Source: Nitrogeniibacter aestuarii
GTDB taxonomy: Bacteria > Pseudomonadota > Gammaproteobacteria > Burkholderiales > Rhodocyclaceae
Direction of reading: 5' to 3'
Assembly: GCF_017309585.1 (NCBI RefSeq)
Contig: NZ_CP071321.1
Coordinates: 1,736,001-1,800,000 of the forward strand
DNA: 64,000 nucleotides
Positions 33,995-42,709 of this stretch are shown piece after piece; position 1 is the stretch's first letter; the number at the start of each line of letters is the position of its first letter. Made by a program: the position numbers and the translations under genes. The notes under the pieces are model-generated. The model was given only the letters and a program-made list of their open reading frames with translations, did not search any database and was not told the origin of the DNA.

Positions 33995-34800
33995 GCGGGT
34001 TCGGTGTCGGGGTTCGGGGCAATGTCGTGATGGGTCGGCGTGCGCTGGCGGCAGCCGCGTTGGAGGGGGCCGCGCGGGCGGTCCGGGTGATGAACCAGAA
34101 TCAGCGAGAGGTAATTGACCCTGGTGTCGCGCAGTCGGCCCAGGGCATGCACCACCCGCTCCTCGGGGGCGCCGGCTTTCTCCACGAACACGCTGGTGGC
34201 GAGCAGGCCCCGACGTTCGAGCAGGTCGAGGATGTCGTTGATGAGCGGCTTGACCTTCATGAGGACCAGGGTGTCGAACTGGTCGATCAGGGCGTCGATC
34301 ACCGCCACGCCGTAGGCGGCGGGAATGATCGCGACCGTGTCGTCCTCCTCGGCCAGCGTGACATCGGCGCGCGCGGCGGCGGCGGCAAACGCATTGACGC
34401 CGGCAATGGTTTCCACCACCACCGTCGGCACCAGTGCGCGCACCGCCCGGGCCAGATGACCGAAGGTGGCGTAGGTGGAGGCGTCGCCCTCGACCAGAAA
34501 GCACACGTCGCGCCCCGTGGCCAGCAGCGCCGCGGTGCGCTCGGCGGCACGGCCCCACGCCTTGCCCAGCGCAAGCGTATCGCGGGTCATGGGAAACACC
34601 AGTTCGACCGCATCGGGCGGGCAGGGGATGCCGGCGCGCATCGCGATGTCGAGCGCGTAGGACCGTTCAGCGGCGCGCTTGACCGGGTAGCACCAGCGGG
34701 CGCCCGAGTGCAGCGCGTCCCACGCGCGGCGGGTGATCAGGCCCGGATCGCCGGGGCCGAGGGAGACACCGATCAGGCGTCCGTGGGCGGGGGCGTTCAT
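33991..34800 (-). CDS. cobI: Precorrin-2/cobalt-factor-II C20-methyltransferase
   Basis: 269 aa CobI/CbiL, the first ring methylation of the cobalamin branch. Motifs: GVSLGPGDPGLIT, FLVEGDASTYATF, IAGVNAFAAAAARADV and VLMKVKP. The last 25 residues (from PDRPRGPL) are an unconserved tail. Overlaps cobL and cbiG by 4 bases. Confidence 0.95.
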   Translation of the reverse strand: MNAPAHGRLIGVSLGPGDPGLITRRAWDALHSGARWCYPVKRAAERSYALDIAMRAGIPCPPDAVELVFPMTRDTLALGKAWGRAAERTAALLATGRDVCFLVEGDASTYATFGHLARAVRALVPTVVVETIAGVNAFAAAAARADVTLAEEDDTVAIIPAAYGVAVIDALIDQFDTLVLMKVKPLINDILDLLERRGLLATSVFVEKAGAPEERVVHALGRLRDTRVNYLSLILVHHPDRPRGPLQRGCRQRTPTHHDIAPNPDTEPA

Positions 34801-36077
34801 GGCGTCTCCTTGATGGCTGTGACGATCCAGACCGGGTTCTGCGCGGCCAGTCGGTGCATATCGAGAATGGGCTGGCTGCGGGCCGTGGCCAGCTGGGTCG
34901 CCTGCCAGCGGACGCCTGCCGCCGTGAGGGTGGCAGTGGCGGTGGCCAGGTTCTCAAGGGTGATGAAGTTCATCACCAGCCGTCCGTGCGGGCGCAGTCG
35001 TGCGAGCACGTCGGTGATCAGGGTGGGCAGTTCGCCGCCCGAGCCGCCGATGAAGACCGCATCGGGCGCCGGCCAGTCCGCCATGCCCGACGGCGCCCGG
35101 TCCTGAACCAGGGTGTAGTTGGTGGCGCGAAGGCGCCGGGCGTTGTCGAGGGCGTTGGCCGCGTCGGCGGCGTTCTTCTCGATGGCCCACACATGGCCGT
35201 CGCGGGCGATGCGCGCCGCTTCCAGCCCGACCGAGCCGGAACCGGCGCCGATGTCCCACACCTGGCTGTCGGGCCGCAGGGCCAGATGGGCGAGGCTCAC
35301 GGCGCGCACTTCACGCTTGGTGATGAGCCCCTTGTCTGGCTGGCGTTGCACGTAGTCGTCGTCGGCAAAGCCGAAGATGGCGCGCCGATCGTTTTCCGTG
35401 CGCTCGACGAGAATCACGTTCGGGTCGTCGAAGCTGCGCCGGGCCGCGTCGGTGAGCGGCAGATCGGGCAGCACGGTCTCGTCCGGCAGGCACAGGCGGC
35501 TGCCCACGCTGATGCGCGTGTCGGCCTCGAAGCCGGCCGCCAGCAGGGCACGGGCAATGCGGTCGGGGCTGTTGTGCGGGCTGGTGAAGGCGGCCACACG
35601 CCGATGGGCGGCCACCTGCTGGATCAGCGGGTAGAGGGCATGCTCAGGCGGCGCGCCGGGCTGCCATTCGCCACTGTCTCGGGTATGGGCGGAGCCGATA
35701 ACCGCGTCCTGCCAGGGACGGCCGAGGCGGGCGAACAGCAATTGCAGCGTCGACGGCGCGGGCAGGATGCGTAGCCGATCGGTCGGCAGTTGGCGGCCCA
35801 GATAGCTGCCCAGCCCGTGGCACAGCGGATCGCCGGTGACCAGGACCGCGCAGGGCTCCGCGCGGTCCTGGTGTTGCCTGATCCAGCCGGGTACCTCGGC
35901 CAGCACGCCATCCATGGCCCGGCGACGGGTGTGGACCGGCAGATGGGCATCCACCAATGCCAGGGTGCGCTCGGCGCCGATGACCGTGGCCGCCTGTTCC
36001 AGCGCGGTACGCGCAGCCTCGGACAGACCGGCCCAGCCGTCGTCGAGGATGCCGATGAGGGCGCAGGTGTCAGTCAA
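34797..36077 (-). CDS. cobL: Precorrin-6Y C5,15-methyltransferase/decarboxylase (CbiE-CbiT fusion)
   Basis: 426 aa from TTG 36077, the first start that gives the CbiE N-terminus (MTDTCALIGILDDGW) and that overlaps the cbiD stop by 8 bases. Residues 1-205 are CbiE-like (AVLVTGDPLCHGLGSYL); residues about 235-420 are CbiT-like with SAM motif I VWDIGAGSGSVGLEAAR and FIGGSGGELPTLI. The fusion methylates C5 and C15 and decarboxylates the C12 acetate. Confidence 0.93.
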   Translation of the reverse strand: MTDTCALIGILDDGWAGLSEAARTALEQAATVIGAERTLALVDAHLPVHTRRRAMDGVLAEVPGWIRQHQDRAEPCAVLVTGDPLCHGLGSYLGRQLPTDRLRILPAPSTLQLLFARLGRPWQDAVIGSAHTRDSGEWQPGAPPEHALYPLIQQVAAHRRVAAFTSPHNSPDRIARALLAAGFEADTRISVGSRLCLPDETVLPDLPLTDAARRSFDDPNVILVERTENDRRAIFGFADDDYVQRQPDKGLITKREVRAVSLAHLALRPDSQVWDIGAGSGSVGLEAARIARDGHVWAIEKNAADAANALDNARRLRATNYTLVQDRAPSGMADWPAPDAVFIGGSGGELPTLITDVLARLRPHGRLVMNFITLENLATATATLTAAGVRWQATQLATARSQPILDMHRLAAQNPVWIVTAIKETP

Positions 36078-37224
36078 TTTCGGATTCCTCCACGGTGACG
36101 ATAGGTTGGCCTTCGAAGTTGCAGGCCAGTACCGTGAGCCGGTGCGGCCCCGGGTAGCGGCCGCGCAGGCTGCGGATGGCGCGGATGGCCAGCGCGCGGT
36201 GGAAGGCCACGGCAAGCCCCAGTTCGCCGAGCTGTTCTGCCGCGAAGCGGGCGGTTTCGGCGGCCCGCACGGCCTCGATGAGTGTCTCGGGGGCGCCCAC
36301 TTCACGCGCGGCCTCGGCGATCAGGTCCCGATCCACTGCTTCGCGCCAGGCATGGGTCACCGACAGGCCCTGGGCGATCTTGGTGAGCTTGCCGACCATG
36401 GCACCGACGATGATGTGGCGCATGCCCTGGCGTACCGCCGCGGTGAAGGCGGCCTTGACGAAGTCGCCCATCTGCACGAAACACACCTCGCCCAGTGCCG
36501 GAAAACTGCGCATGGCGCATTTCTCGGTGCGCCCGCCGGTAGTGAACACCACGGTGTCCTGACCCTGATTGGCGGCGACCTCGACCGCTTGGATCACACT
36601 GGCGCGGAAGGCCGCGGTGGAGTAGGGGCGCACGATCCCGGTGGTGCCGAGAATGGAGATGCCGCCCAGGATGCCGAGGCGGGCATTGAGGGTTTTCTTC
36701 GCCATCTCCTGGCCGCCGGGCACTGAGATGGTCACTTCCAGGCTGTCGCCCCGGGCCAGCAAGGGCGCGCCGGCGAGGCTGACGTTCTCGATGATGTTGC
36801 GTCGGGGCACCGGATTGATGGCCGGCCCGCCCACGGTCAGGCCGAGCCCGTCGAGGGTGACCGTGCCGACGCCGTCGCCGCCCTTGAGATCGACGCGCCC
36901 GGCGCCATCGGGCATGCGCCTGACCACGGCCGTCAGATGCGCTCCGTTCGTGGCATCGGGATCATCGCCCGCGTCCTTGATGCTCACGGCACCGGCCTGA
37001 TCCTGGCCCACCCAGCCATTGGTGATGGCAAAACGCACCCGGGTGGTGTTGGGCAAGGTGGCTTCGACCATCTCGGGCACGCGGCCGAGCACCAGCCCCA
37101 GGGTGGCGGCGGTGGCGGCCGCGGCGGCGTTGGCACCGGTGGAATATCCCGTGCGCTGACCGCGATTGCGTCGCGCATCGCCTTTACGGACTTTTTCCGG
37201 TGTGGCTGCCACGGTGCCTGTCAC
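36070..37224 (-). CDS. cbiD: Cobalt-precorrin-5B C1-methyltransferase CbiD
   Basis: 384 aa from GTG 37224, overlapping the cobH stop. Family features: RTGYSTGANAAAAATAA, NPVPRRNIIENV, ISILGTTGIVRPYS, FTTGGRTEKCA and VGAMVGKLTKIAQG. CbiD is specific to the anaerobic, early-cobalt route, replacing CobF. Confidence 0.96.
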   Translation of the reverse strand: MTGTVAATPEKVRKGDARRNRGQRTGYSTGANAAAAATAATLGLVLGRVPEMVEATLPNTTRVRFAITNGWVGQDQAGAVSIKDAGDDPDATNGAHLTAVVRRMPDGAGRVDLKGGDGVGTVTLDGLGLTVGGPAINPVPRRNIIENVSLAGAPLLARGDSLEVTISVPGGQEMAKKTLNARLGILGGISILGTTGIVRPYSTAAFRASVIQAVEVAANQGQDTVVFTTGGRTEKCAMRSFPALGEVCFVQMGDFVKAAFTAAVRQGMRHIIVGAMVGKLTKIAQGLSVTHAWREAVDRDLIAEAAREVGAPETLIEAVRAAETARFAAEQLGELGLAVAFHRALAIRAIRSLRGRYPGPHRLTVLACNFEGQPIVTVEESEID

Positions 37225-37898
37225 GTGCGGGTCGCGGCTTGACGCGCTTCGGCCAGTGCCAGCAGGGCGTGGAGGGCCGCGACCACCAGGGTGGACCCGC
37301 CTTTGCGTCCGTCGATGACGATCCAGGGCACCGAATCGATCTGCGTCATCAGCGCCTTCGACTCGGCCGCGGACACGAAACCGACCGGCATGCCGACGAC
37401 CAGGGCCGGGCGTACGCCCTCTTCACGAATCAGGCGGACCACCTCGATCAGTGCCGTGGGGGCATTGCCGATACCCACGATGGCGCCGTCGAGCAGCCCC
37501 CGGCGATGAGCCTTGCGCATGGCCTGGACGGCGCGCGTGGTGCCCTCGGCGCGGGCCTGTTCGATCACGTCCGCATCGGAGATGAACTGGTGGGTGTCGA
37601 GTCCGAAATGTGCCAGGCGCGATGGCGACAGGCCGACGCAGATCATCTCCACATCGGCAACGATGCGGCTATGGCCGCCGTTGATGGCCCGCAGGGCCGC
37701 GTCGATCGCGTCCGGATGAAAGCGGGTGAGGCCGTTGAACTCGAAATCCGCGTTGGCGTGGATCATGCGGCGCACGACCGGCCATTGCTCGGGGGGGTAG
37801 GCATGGGGGCCGACCTCGGCATCGATGATGGCGAAGGAGTCGTGCTCGATGGCCCGACCGGCAGCCGTGAGCTGTTCGGTGACGATGTTGGTCTGCAT
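37221..37898 (-). CDS. cobH: Precorrin-8X/cobalt-precorrin-8 methylmutase
   Basis: 225 aa CobH/CbiC, which moves a methyl from C11 to C12 to give (cobalt-)hydrogenobyrinate. The catalytic His is in VRRMIHANADFEF; other hallmarks are VADVEMICVGLSPSRL, VGIGNAPTALIEVVRLI and GMPVGFVSAAESK, with GRKGGSTLVVA at the end. It begins 3 bases after cbiX ends. Confidence 0.96.
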   Translation of the reverse strand: MQTNIVTEQLTAAGRAIEHDSFAIIDAEVGPHAYPPEQWPVVRRMIHANADFEFNGLTRFHPDAIDAALRAINGGHSRIVADVEMICVGLSPSRLAHFGLDTHQFISDADVIEQARAEGTTRAVQAMRKAHRRGLLDGAIVGIGNAPTALIEVVRLIREEGVRPALVVGMPVGFVSAAESKALMTQIDSVPWIVIDGRKGGSTLVVAALHALLALAEARQAATRT

Positions 37899-37901
37899 GA
37901 T

Positions 37902-38792
37902 TCAGGCGTGATTGACGTGGGCGTGCACGTGCATGTGTCCGTGGCTCGCGGGGAGGTGTGTATGGCTGTGATCGTGCAGGTGCTCGGCCTCGGCCGCGCG
38001 GCGGTACTTGCAGCCATCGCATTCGAGCAAGCCCTGGTCACCGCCCAGGTCACGCACGCGCTGATCGACCAGTGCGAAGATGCCCTCGTCGAACCCGAAG
38101 TGGGTGCCAAGGGCAATGCTCAGTTGCGGGTACTGGTGGCGAAGCCGCGCCACCTGGGCCTGGATGCGGTCCATCAGCACGCCGGTGAACAGGTACACCG
38201 GCAGCACGCACACCTGGGTCATGCCCAGCCGTACCTGACGCTGCACCACGGTTTCGAGCCGTGGCCAGGTGATGCTGGTGAAGGCCAGATCCACGAGTTC
38301 ATGGTCGCTGTCCTCGAACATCCAGCGTGCCATCTTGGCCAGCTCCCCATTGGCCCCCGCGTCTGACGAGCCCCGACCGAGCAGGACCACGCCGGTGGTT
38401 TTGGGATCGGGATGATCGAGTTGTGCCATCTGGGCGGCCAGTTGGGCCTTGAGCACCGAGAGCACCGCCGGGCCCATGCCCAGATGCCGGGCGCACTCGA
38501 AGCGCACATGGGGGTGTCGCTTGCGCGCACGCGCGATGGCCGCGGGCAGCTCCATCTTCACGTGGCCGGCGGCATTGAGGATGAACGGCAGAACGATCAC
38601 GCGCTGGACGCTGTCGGCCGCCCGGTCGAGCCCGTCATCGAGCAGGATATCGGCGTGCTCGATGAAGCAGATGACAATGCGCCAGTGCGGCTGGCGGGCA
38701 CGCCATTGTTCGGCAAAGTGTTCGATCTGCGCATTGCCGGCGGGATTGCGCGACCCATGGCCCACGAGCAGGATGGTGGTGTCGTTGTTCAT
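37902..38792 (-). CDS. cbiX: Sirohydrochlorin cobaltochelatase CbiX, long form
   Basis: 296 aa. CbiX inserts cobalt into sirohydrochlorin early in the pathway. Two chelatase halves are seen (LLVGHGSRNPAGNAQ; VVLLGRGSSDAGANGELA), with metal-site His in the first GHGSR. After GTHFGFDEG come LLECDGCKYR (a CxxC, as in the Fe-S motif of long CbiX proteins) and a His-rich tail (EHLHDHSHTHLPASHGHMHV). The tail may store or hand over cobalt. It overlaps cobM by 4 bases. Confidence 0.94.
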   Translation of the reverse strand: MNNDTTILLVGHGSRNPAGNAQIEHFAEQWRARQPHWRIVICFIEHADILLDDGLDRAADSVQRVIVLPFILNAAGHVKMELPAAIARARKRHPHVRFECARHLGMGPAVLSVLKAQLAAQMAQLDHPDPKTTGVVLLGRGSSDAGANGELAKMARWMFEDSDHELVDLAFTSITWPRLETVVQRQVRLGMTQVCVLPVYLFTGVLMDRIQAQVARLRHQYPQLSIALGTHFGFDEGIFALVDQRVRDLGGDQGLLECDGCKYRRAAEAEHLHDHSHTHLPASHGHMHVHAHVNHA

Positions 38793-39583
38793 TGTTGAAT
38801 CTCCCTCGTCCGCGCGCGGCGGAAACGATGGCTGAAATCGGGGTCGTAGAGCTTGCTGCGGGCGATGTCGGGCCAGTGCCGCGCCCCCAGCGCCGGGCTG
38901 GCAATGACCATGGCCTGATGGTCGATCCCCTCGGCGCGGCAGCGCTCGGCGATGTCGGCAAGGGTCCCGCGCACCACCGTCTCGCGGCCCGGCCAGCTGG
39001 CCTTGTGCACGACCACCATCGGTGCCTCTTCGGCCCAGCCGGCAGTGCGCAGATCGCGCTGGATCTGATCGAGCAGGGTGATGGACAGGAAGAGGCACAG
39101 CGTACAGTGATGGGCCGCCAGTTCGGCCAGGGATTCGCCCTCAGGCATGGGCGTGCGCCCGGCCACCCGGGTGAGAATCACCGTTTGCGTCACTTCGGGC
39201 AGGGTCAGCGTTTCACCGGCGGCGGCGGCCGAGGCCATCGCCGAGGAGACGCCGGGTACCACTGCCCAGGGAACGCCGGCCGCATCGAGCGGGCGGCTTA
39301 TCTCGGTGAGAGCCCCGTACAGACCGGGGTCGCCGGTCTGCAGACGAACCACCGTTTCATGGCACGAGGCCGCGTCGATAAGCCAGGTGCAGATGGCGTC
39401 CAGCGTCATCCCTTTGGAATCGCGAATCTCGCAGCCATCGGGCGTCCAGCGGGTCGCCGCCCGGTCAACGAGCGAGCCGGCATAGAGTACTGCGCCAGCG
39501 CGCTCGAGCAACGAGCGTCCGCGCACGGTGATCAACTCGGGGTCGCCCGGCCCGGCCCCCACAAACCAGACCGTCCCGCTCAT
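38789..39583 (-). CDS. cobM: Precorrin-4/cobalt-precorrin-4 C11-methyltransferase
   Basis: 264 aa from ATG 39583, overlapping the cbiM stop by 4 bases. CobM/CbiF motifs: VWFVGAGPGDPELITVRG, VRLQTGDPGLYGAL, VPGVSSAMASAAAAGETLTLPE, and HKASWPGRETVVRGTL. Confidence 0.96.
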   Translation of the reverse strand: MSGTVWFVGAGPGDPELITVRGRSLLERAGAVLYAGSLVDRAATRWTPDGCEIRDSKGMTLDAICTWLIDAASCHETVVRLQTGDPGLYGALTEISRPLDAAGVPWAVVPGVSSAMASAAAAGETLTLPEVTQTVILTRVAGRTPMPEGESLAELAAHHCTLCLFLSITLLDQIQRDLRTAGWAEEAPMVVVHKASWPGRETVVRGTLADIAERCRAEGIDHQAMVIASPALGARHWPDIARSKLYDPDFSHRFRRARTREIQQ

Positions 39584-40209
39584 GAGCGCCGGGCCACGTC
39601 GAAGCACATGCGCACTGCCGGATGATCGGCATGGCGGCGCAGCAGATTGACGGTGATGTAGGTGACCAGCGGTTCGATGGCGACAATGGCGAGGTACGAG
39701 GCGGTGAAGCTCGCCCATGCGCCCAGCGGGACAGCCACCTCGGCCATGGACAGCCAGAAGCCGACCATCAGGGTGACCCCGGCGTAGTAGGTAGCGTCGA
39801 GCTTGAGGATGGTGCGCACGTCGAGGCGGGCGAGGGCGCTGCCGAAGAGGCGATGGACGACCATCAGCGGCACGACGAGCGACAAGGTGTTGACCCCCAG
39901 ATGCACCAGATCCGCGGGTTCGAAGAGCAGGCCCTGGGCCAGCAGGCCGAACCCGAAGCCCAGTGCAGTGGGTGCAAACCCCAGCGTGAGATAGATGGGT
40001 ATGGCGCCGACGAAATGCAGCTCCGACGCGCCCACGGGTAAATGAAAGGCCTGCATGAAGAGGGTGAAGAAGCAGGTTGCCAGCAGGGTGCGTAGCAGCA
40101 GCGCAGGGCGCAGCAAGGCGTTGCGCAGGGGAAGGGCGAGAACGCCGGCGGCCACGACGGATGCAACGACGGTTTTGGTGTGGGCGAGCATGCCCGGTTC
40201 GATGTGCAT
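39580..40209 (-). CDS. Energy-coupling-factor-type permease, CbiM-like (cobalt uptake)
   Basis: 209 aa, about six membrane helices. The N-terminus MHIEPGMLAHTK matches the CbiM/NikM family, in which an N-terminal metal-binding MHI start is typical, and ELHFVGAIPIYLTLG is conserved. As the first gene behind the cobalamin riboswitch it probably imports cobalt. AAGGA lies at good spacing before ATG 40209. Partner ATPase (CbiO) and CbiQ are not in the window. Confidence 0.85.
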   Translation of the reverse strand: MHIEPGMLAHTKTVVASVVAAGVLALPLRNALLRPALLLRTLLATCFFTLFMQAFHLPVGASELHFVGAIPIYLTLGFAPTALGFGFGLLAQGLLFEPADLVHLGVNTLSLVVPLMVVHRLFGSALARLDVRTILKLDATYYAGVTLMVGFWLSMAEVAVPLGAWASFTASYLAIVAIEPLVTYITVNLLRRHADHPAVRMCFDVARRS

Positions 40210-40534
40210 GATGAGTCCTTGAGTGGATGAAACGACGCGGACCGGGCGCGTTCAGCGACCGGTCCGTGGGGAAAGGCAGGGGCGTGCGCACGCCGCGACG
40301 GGCCTGATCGCAGGAGGCGATGGGCGACGACGATGTGAGGCGTTCGTGAGAACGAGGGAAAAGCGTTGCAGGTCGCGAAAGGCGACCGGGCGGATTGACG
40401 GCATGGCGTACTCCGCGTGCTCACCCGCACGCACAGTTCAAAATCACGACATGCTTATGGAATACGGGCGGGCGGAAGCCGGAAAGGAGTGCCGGTCGCC
40501 TGCTCGCATTGCCCGCCGCAATGTCGCACCGATG
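40210..40534 (-). other. Leader between cobalamin riboswitch and cbiM
   Basis: About 325 bases of 5' untranslated region. A stem GGACCGG/CCGGTCC is present close to the gene (about 40230-40260) but without a strong T-run, so the switch may act on translation or through Rho. No leader peptide with a ribosome-binding site is evident. Confidence 0.5.
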
Positions 40535-40710
40535 CTGTCAGGCCGGTCTCCGGACTTGCGAGTGGAGCAGATGCTCGGGCTTCGCGCCTTCCCATGCCAT
40601 GGGCACAGTGGCTTATCGCGAAGCTTTCACTCGCTTACCGTTGCGGGGGCAGTGTCGGACTTTCACCGACTTCCCGTTTCACTCGGCAGAACTTATGCCA
40701 AGCACCTGAA
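40535..40710 (-). promoter_or_regulatory. Cobalamin riboswitch
   Basis: Minus-strand reading shows all core blocks of the adenosylcobalamin riboswitch: GGGAAGTCGGTGAAAGTCC, GACACTGCCCCCGCAACGGTAA, GCCACTG with CATGGGAAGGCG, and GCAAGTCCGGAGACCGGCCTG. It precedes cbiM and the whole corrin operon and should lower expression when cobalamin is plentiful. Confidence 0.97.
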
Positions 40711-40772
40711 AGCGAGGCGCCATTATGCCAGTTGGCTGGAGAATGGCAAGCGGTGTCTTGTGTGCAACGCGT

Positions 40773-41462
40773 TCAGGCCATGCTCGGCAGGAAGGAGATA
40801 TCCATGTGATGTTTGCGCGGGTCGTCGCGGTTGACAAGCACCGTGACCGTCTCGTGACCGGCCAGATATTCGCTGGGATCGAACCACAGGTTCTCGCTCA
40901 GGAAAATGTGAATCCGCTGGGTGGCGGGGTCTTTCCACTGGGCGCTGATCCTGAACGGATGACGGCCGTTAGCCTCCAGCGCCATGTTGCGTTCGACTTG
41001 CTAGAAACGTGCCTTCACCGCGACCCCGTGCTTTTCCAGCCACGCCTTGCGATTGTTCCGGAGCAGGCCGTAAACGATCATGCCGCCGCCGATGAGGAAG
41101 AATACAGCACCGAGAATGCCGGTGATGAGTGCGCCTCCCCACAGGGTCATGAATCCGCTGATTCGCGCATCTACCGGGCGATCCGCCGGGTAGATGACGT
41201 CGACCTCCTCGCCGACCTCGTAGGCAGGCGGGTTGGCACTGGTGCTGGAGGTGAACTCGACCACGCGCTCCTCGGGTGTTTCGAATCTCACCCGTGGGGC
41301 ATAGGTGCCTTCGCCCGACCGCAGCAGATCGATCACCGTGCCGGTGCCGTGTTCGCCCTCACTGACAAAGATGCGCGTGTCCTGATACAGGTACGCGCTG
41401 AGCGCCAGCACCAGAGCGCCGACCAGAGTGAATACGAATTTGACGATCTTGATGACTTGCAT
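40773..41462 (-). pseudogene. DUF3592 membrane protein interrupted by an in-frame TAG
   Basis: Residues 1-153 (41462 to 41004) form a DUF3592 protein: membrane helix at 8-28, extracytoplasmic domain with APRVRFETPEERVVEFTSS and VGEEVDVIYPADRP, and a second helix around 115-135, ending VKARF. TAG at 41001-41003 stops it. In the same frame, QVERN and then MALEANGRHPFRISAQWKDP to SFLPSMA continue exactly the conserved DUF3592 C-terminal part for another 75 residues. So a 228-residue protein is split by one amber codon. It may be a pseudogene, a truncated functional protein, a restart at ATG 40985, or a sequencing error. Confidence 0.78.
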
Positions 41463-41866
41463 CTTTCCGGCTCCGTGAAGGGTGGCTGTAACAGGGGTCG
41501 AATTATGCCATTGTCCTTATATGTTGCTGCGATGGCGACACGCCTGGTCACAATCGGCGGCGAGACGCGACGCGGGCGATGCATTGATTTGTGCCGCGCC
41601 CTGGCAGACGGAAGCTCATCCGCCAACCTGCTCGGGATCGGACGAAGCCGCACTTTCTCAGGGGCGTCCGGGCGCATATAGAGGGCGCCATGCTCGTGCC
41701 CACCCCGAATCGACCGAGCATTCCGACAACCTCTGACGGGCTTTTCCTACAGCCAGGCAGGGCGCCTCTTGTCATCATGTTTGTGAACCAATCAAGTAAT
41801 GCGGCGCCACCAGTGGCTCACGGCAAGACGGGCCCGCGCGGCATCGCATGCATGAAGGAGGCTTTC
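41463..41866. other. Divergent intergenic region
   Basis: About 400 bases between the DUF3592 gene and the glutaredoxin fusion, read in opposite directions. Reading frames here are compositional and lack ribosome-binding sites. Promoters for both genes are expected; no operator is obvious. Confidence 0.4.
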
Positions 41867-42616
41867 ATGACCACCGCTGTCCTCTATCGAATGGCGACCG
41901 ACGAGCACCTGTGCCCGTTCGGCCTCAAATCCAAGGCCTTGCTTGAACGCGAAGGCTTCGAGGTTGAAGACCACCTGCTGACATCTCGCGACGAGACCGA
42001 GGCCTTCAAGGCGGAGCACGATGTCAAGACGACACCTCAGACCTTCATCCGCGGCGAGCGGGTGGGTGGATACGACGCTCTTCGAGAGCGCTTCGGCCTG
42101 ACCACGAAACGTGATGACGGTACGACTTACACCCCGGTCATCGCCGTGTTTGCCACTGCCGCCCTGGGCGCCATGGCCTTGCAGTTCGGGCATGCAAGCG
42201 GCTTTTTCCCGATCATGTGGATCGTGCAGTTCGTGGCCTTGTCGATGCTGATTCTGTCAGTGCTGAAACTGCGCGATCTGGAGTCGTTTTCCAACCAGTT
42301 TCTCGGCTACGACCAGTTGGCGCGCCGCTGGGTGCCATACGCCTATGTCTACCCATTTGCGGAGGCCGCAGTGGCGATCGGCATGCTGGCTTGGCCGACC
42401 ATGGGCGTGTTGATGGTCCCGGTCGCTCTGACCGCCATCTTCATCGGGGGCGAGGGGGCGTACTCGGTCTACCGGGCGGTGTACATCGAGAAGCGGGAAC
42501 TCAAGTGCGCCTGCGTGGGTGGCGACAGCAACGTGCCGCTCGGCGCCGTGTCCCTGAGCGAAAACCTGGCGATGCTGGGAATGGGTCTGTGGATGCTGTT
42601 CGGTGGGCTCATTTGA
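41867..42616 (+). CDS. Glutaredoxin-MauE/DoxX-like membrane fusion protein
   Basis: 249 aa from ATG 41867, placed by AAGGAGG five bases upstream. Residues 1-78 are a glutaredoxin-like fold (LCPFGLKSKALLEREGFEVE, KTTPQTFIRGERVGGYDAL) with a monothiol-like CPFG instead of CPYC. After about residue 90 come four or five membrane helices resembling MauE/DoxX, with a paired cysteine motif KCACVGG. MauE-type proteins support disulfide formation or reduction; the fusion suggests a membrane thiol relay. Partners are not visible. Confidence 0.82.
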   Translation: MTTAVLYRMATDEHLCPFGLKSKALLEREGFEVEDHLLTSRDETEAFKAEHDVKTTPQTFIRGERVGGYDALRERFGLTTKRDDGTTYTPVIAVFATAALGAMALQFGHASGFFPIMWIVQFVALSMLILSVLKLRDLESFSNQFLGYDQLARRWVPYAYVYPFAEAAVAIGMLAWPTMGVLMVPVALTAIFIGGEGAYSVYRAVYIEKRELKCACVGGDSNVPLGAVSLSENLAMLGMGLWMLFGGLI

Positions 42617-42635
42617 ATACGGATGGCCAACGCAG

Positions 42636-42664
42636 AAAAAAGCGCCCACTCGGGCGCTTTTTTT
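42636..42664 (+). terminator. Rho-independent terminator after the glutaredoxin fusion
   Basis: Stem AAAAAAGCGCCC / GGGCGCTTTTTT with a 4-base ACTC loop and a T7 run, 20 bases after the stop codon. Confidence 0.92.
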
Positions 42665-42709
42665 ACGTGATGCCGATGCTCAGACGCGCCGACGCGCGCA
42701 AGGCCCGCG

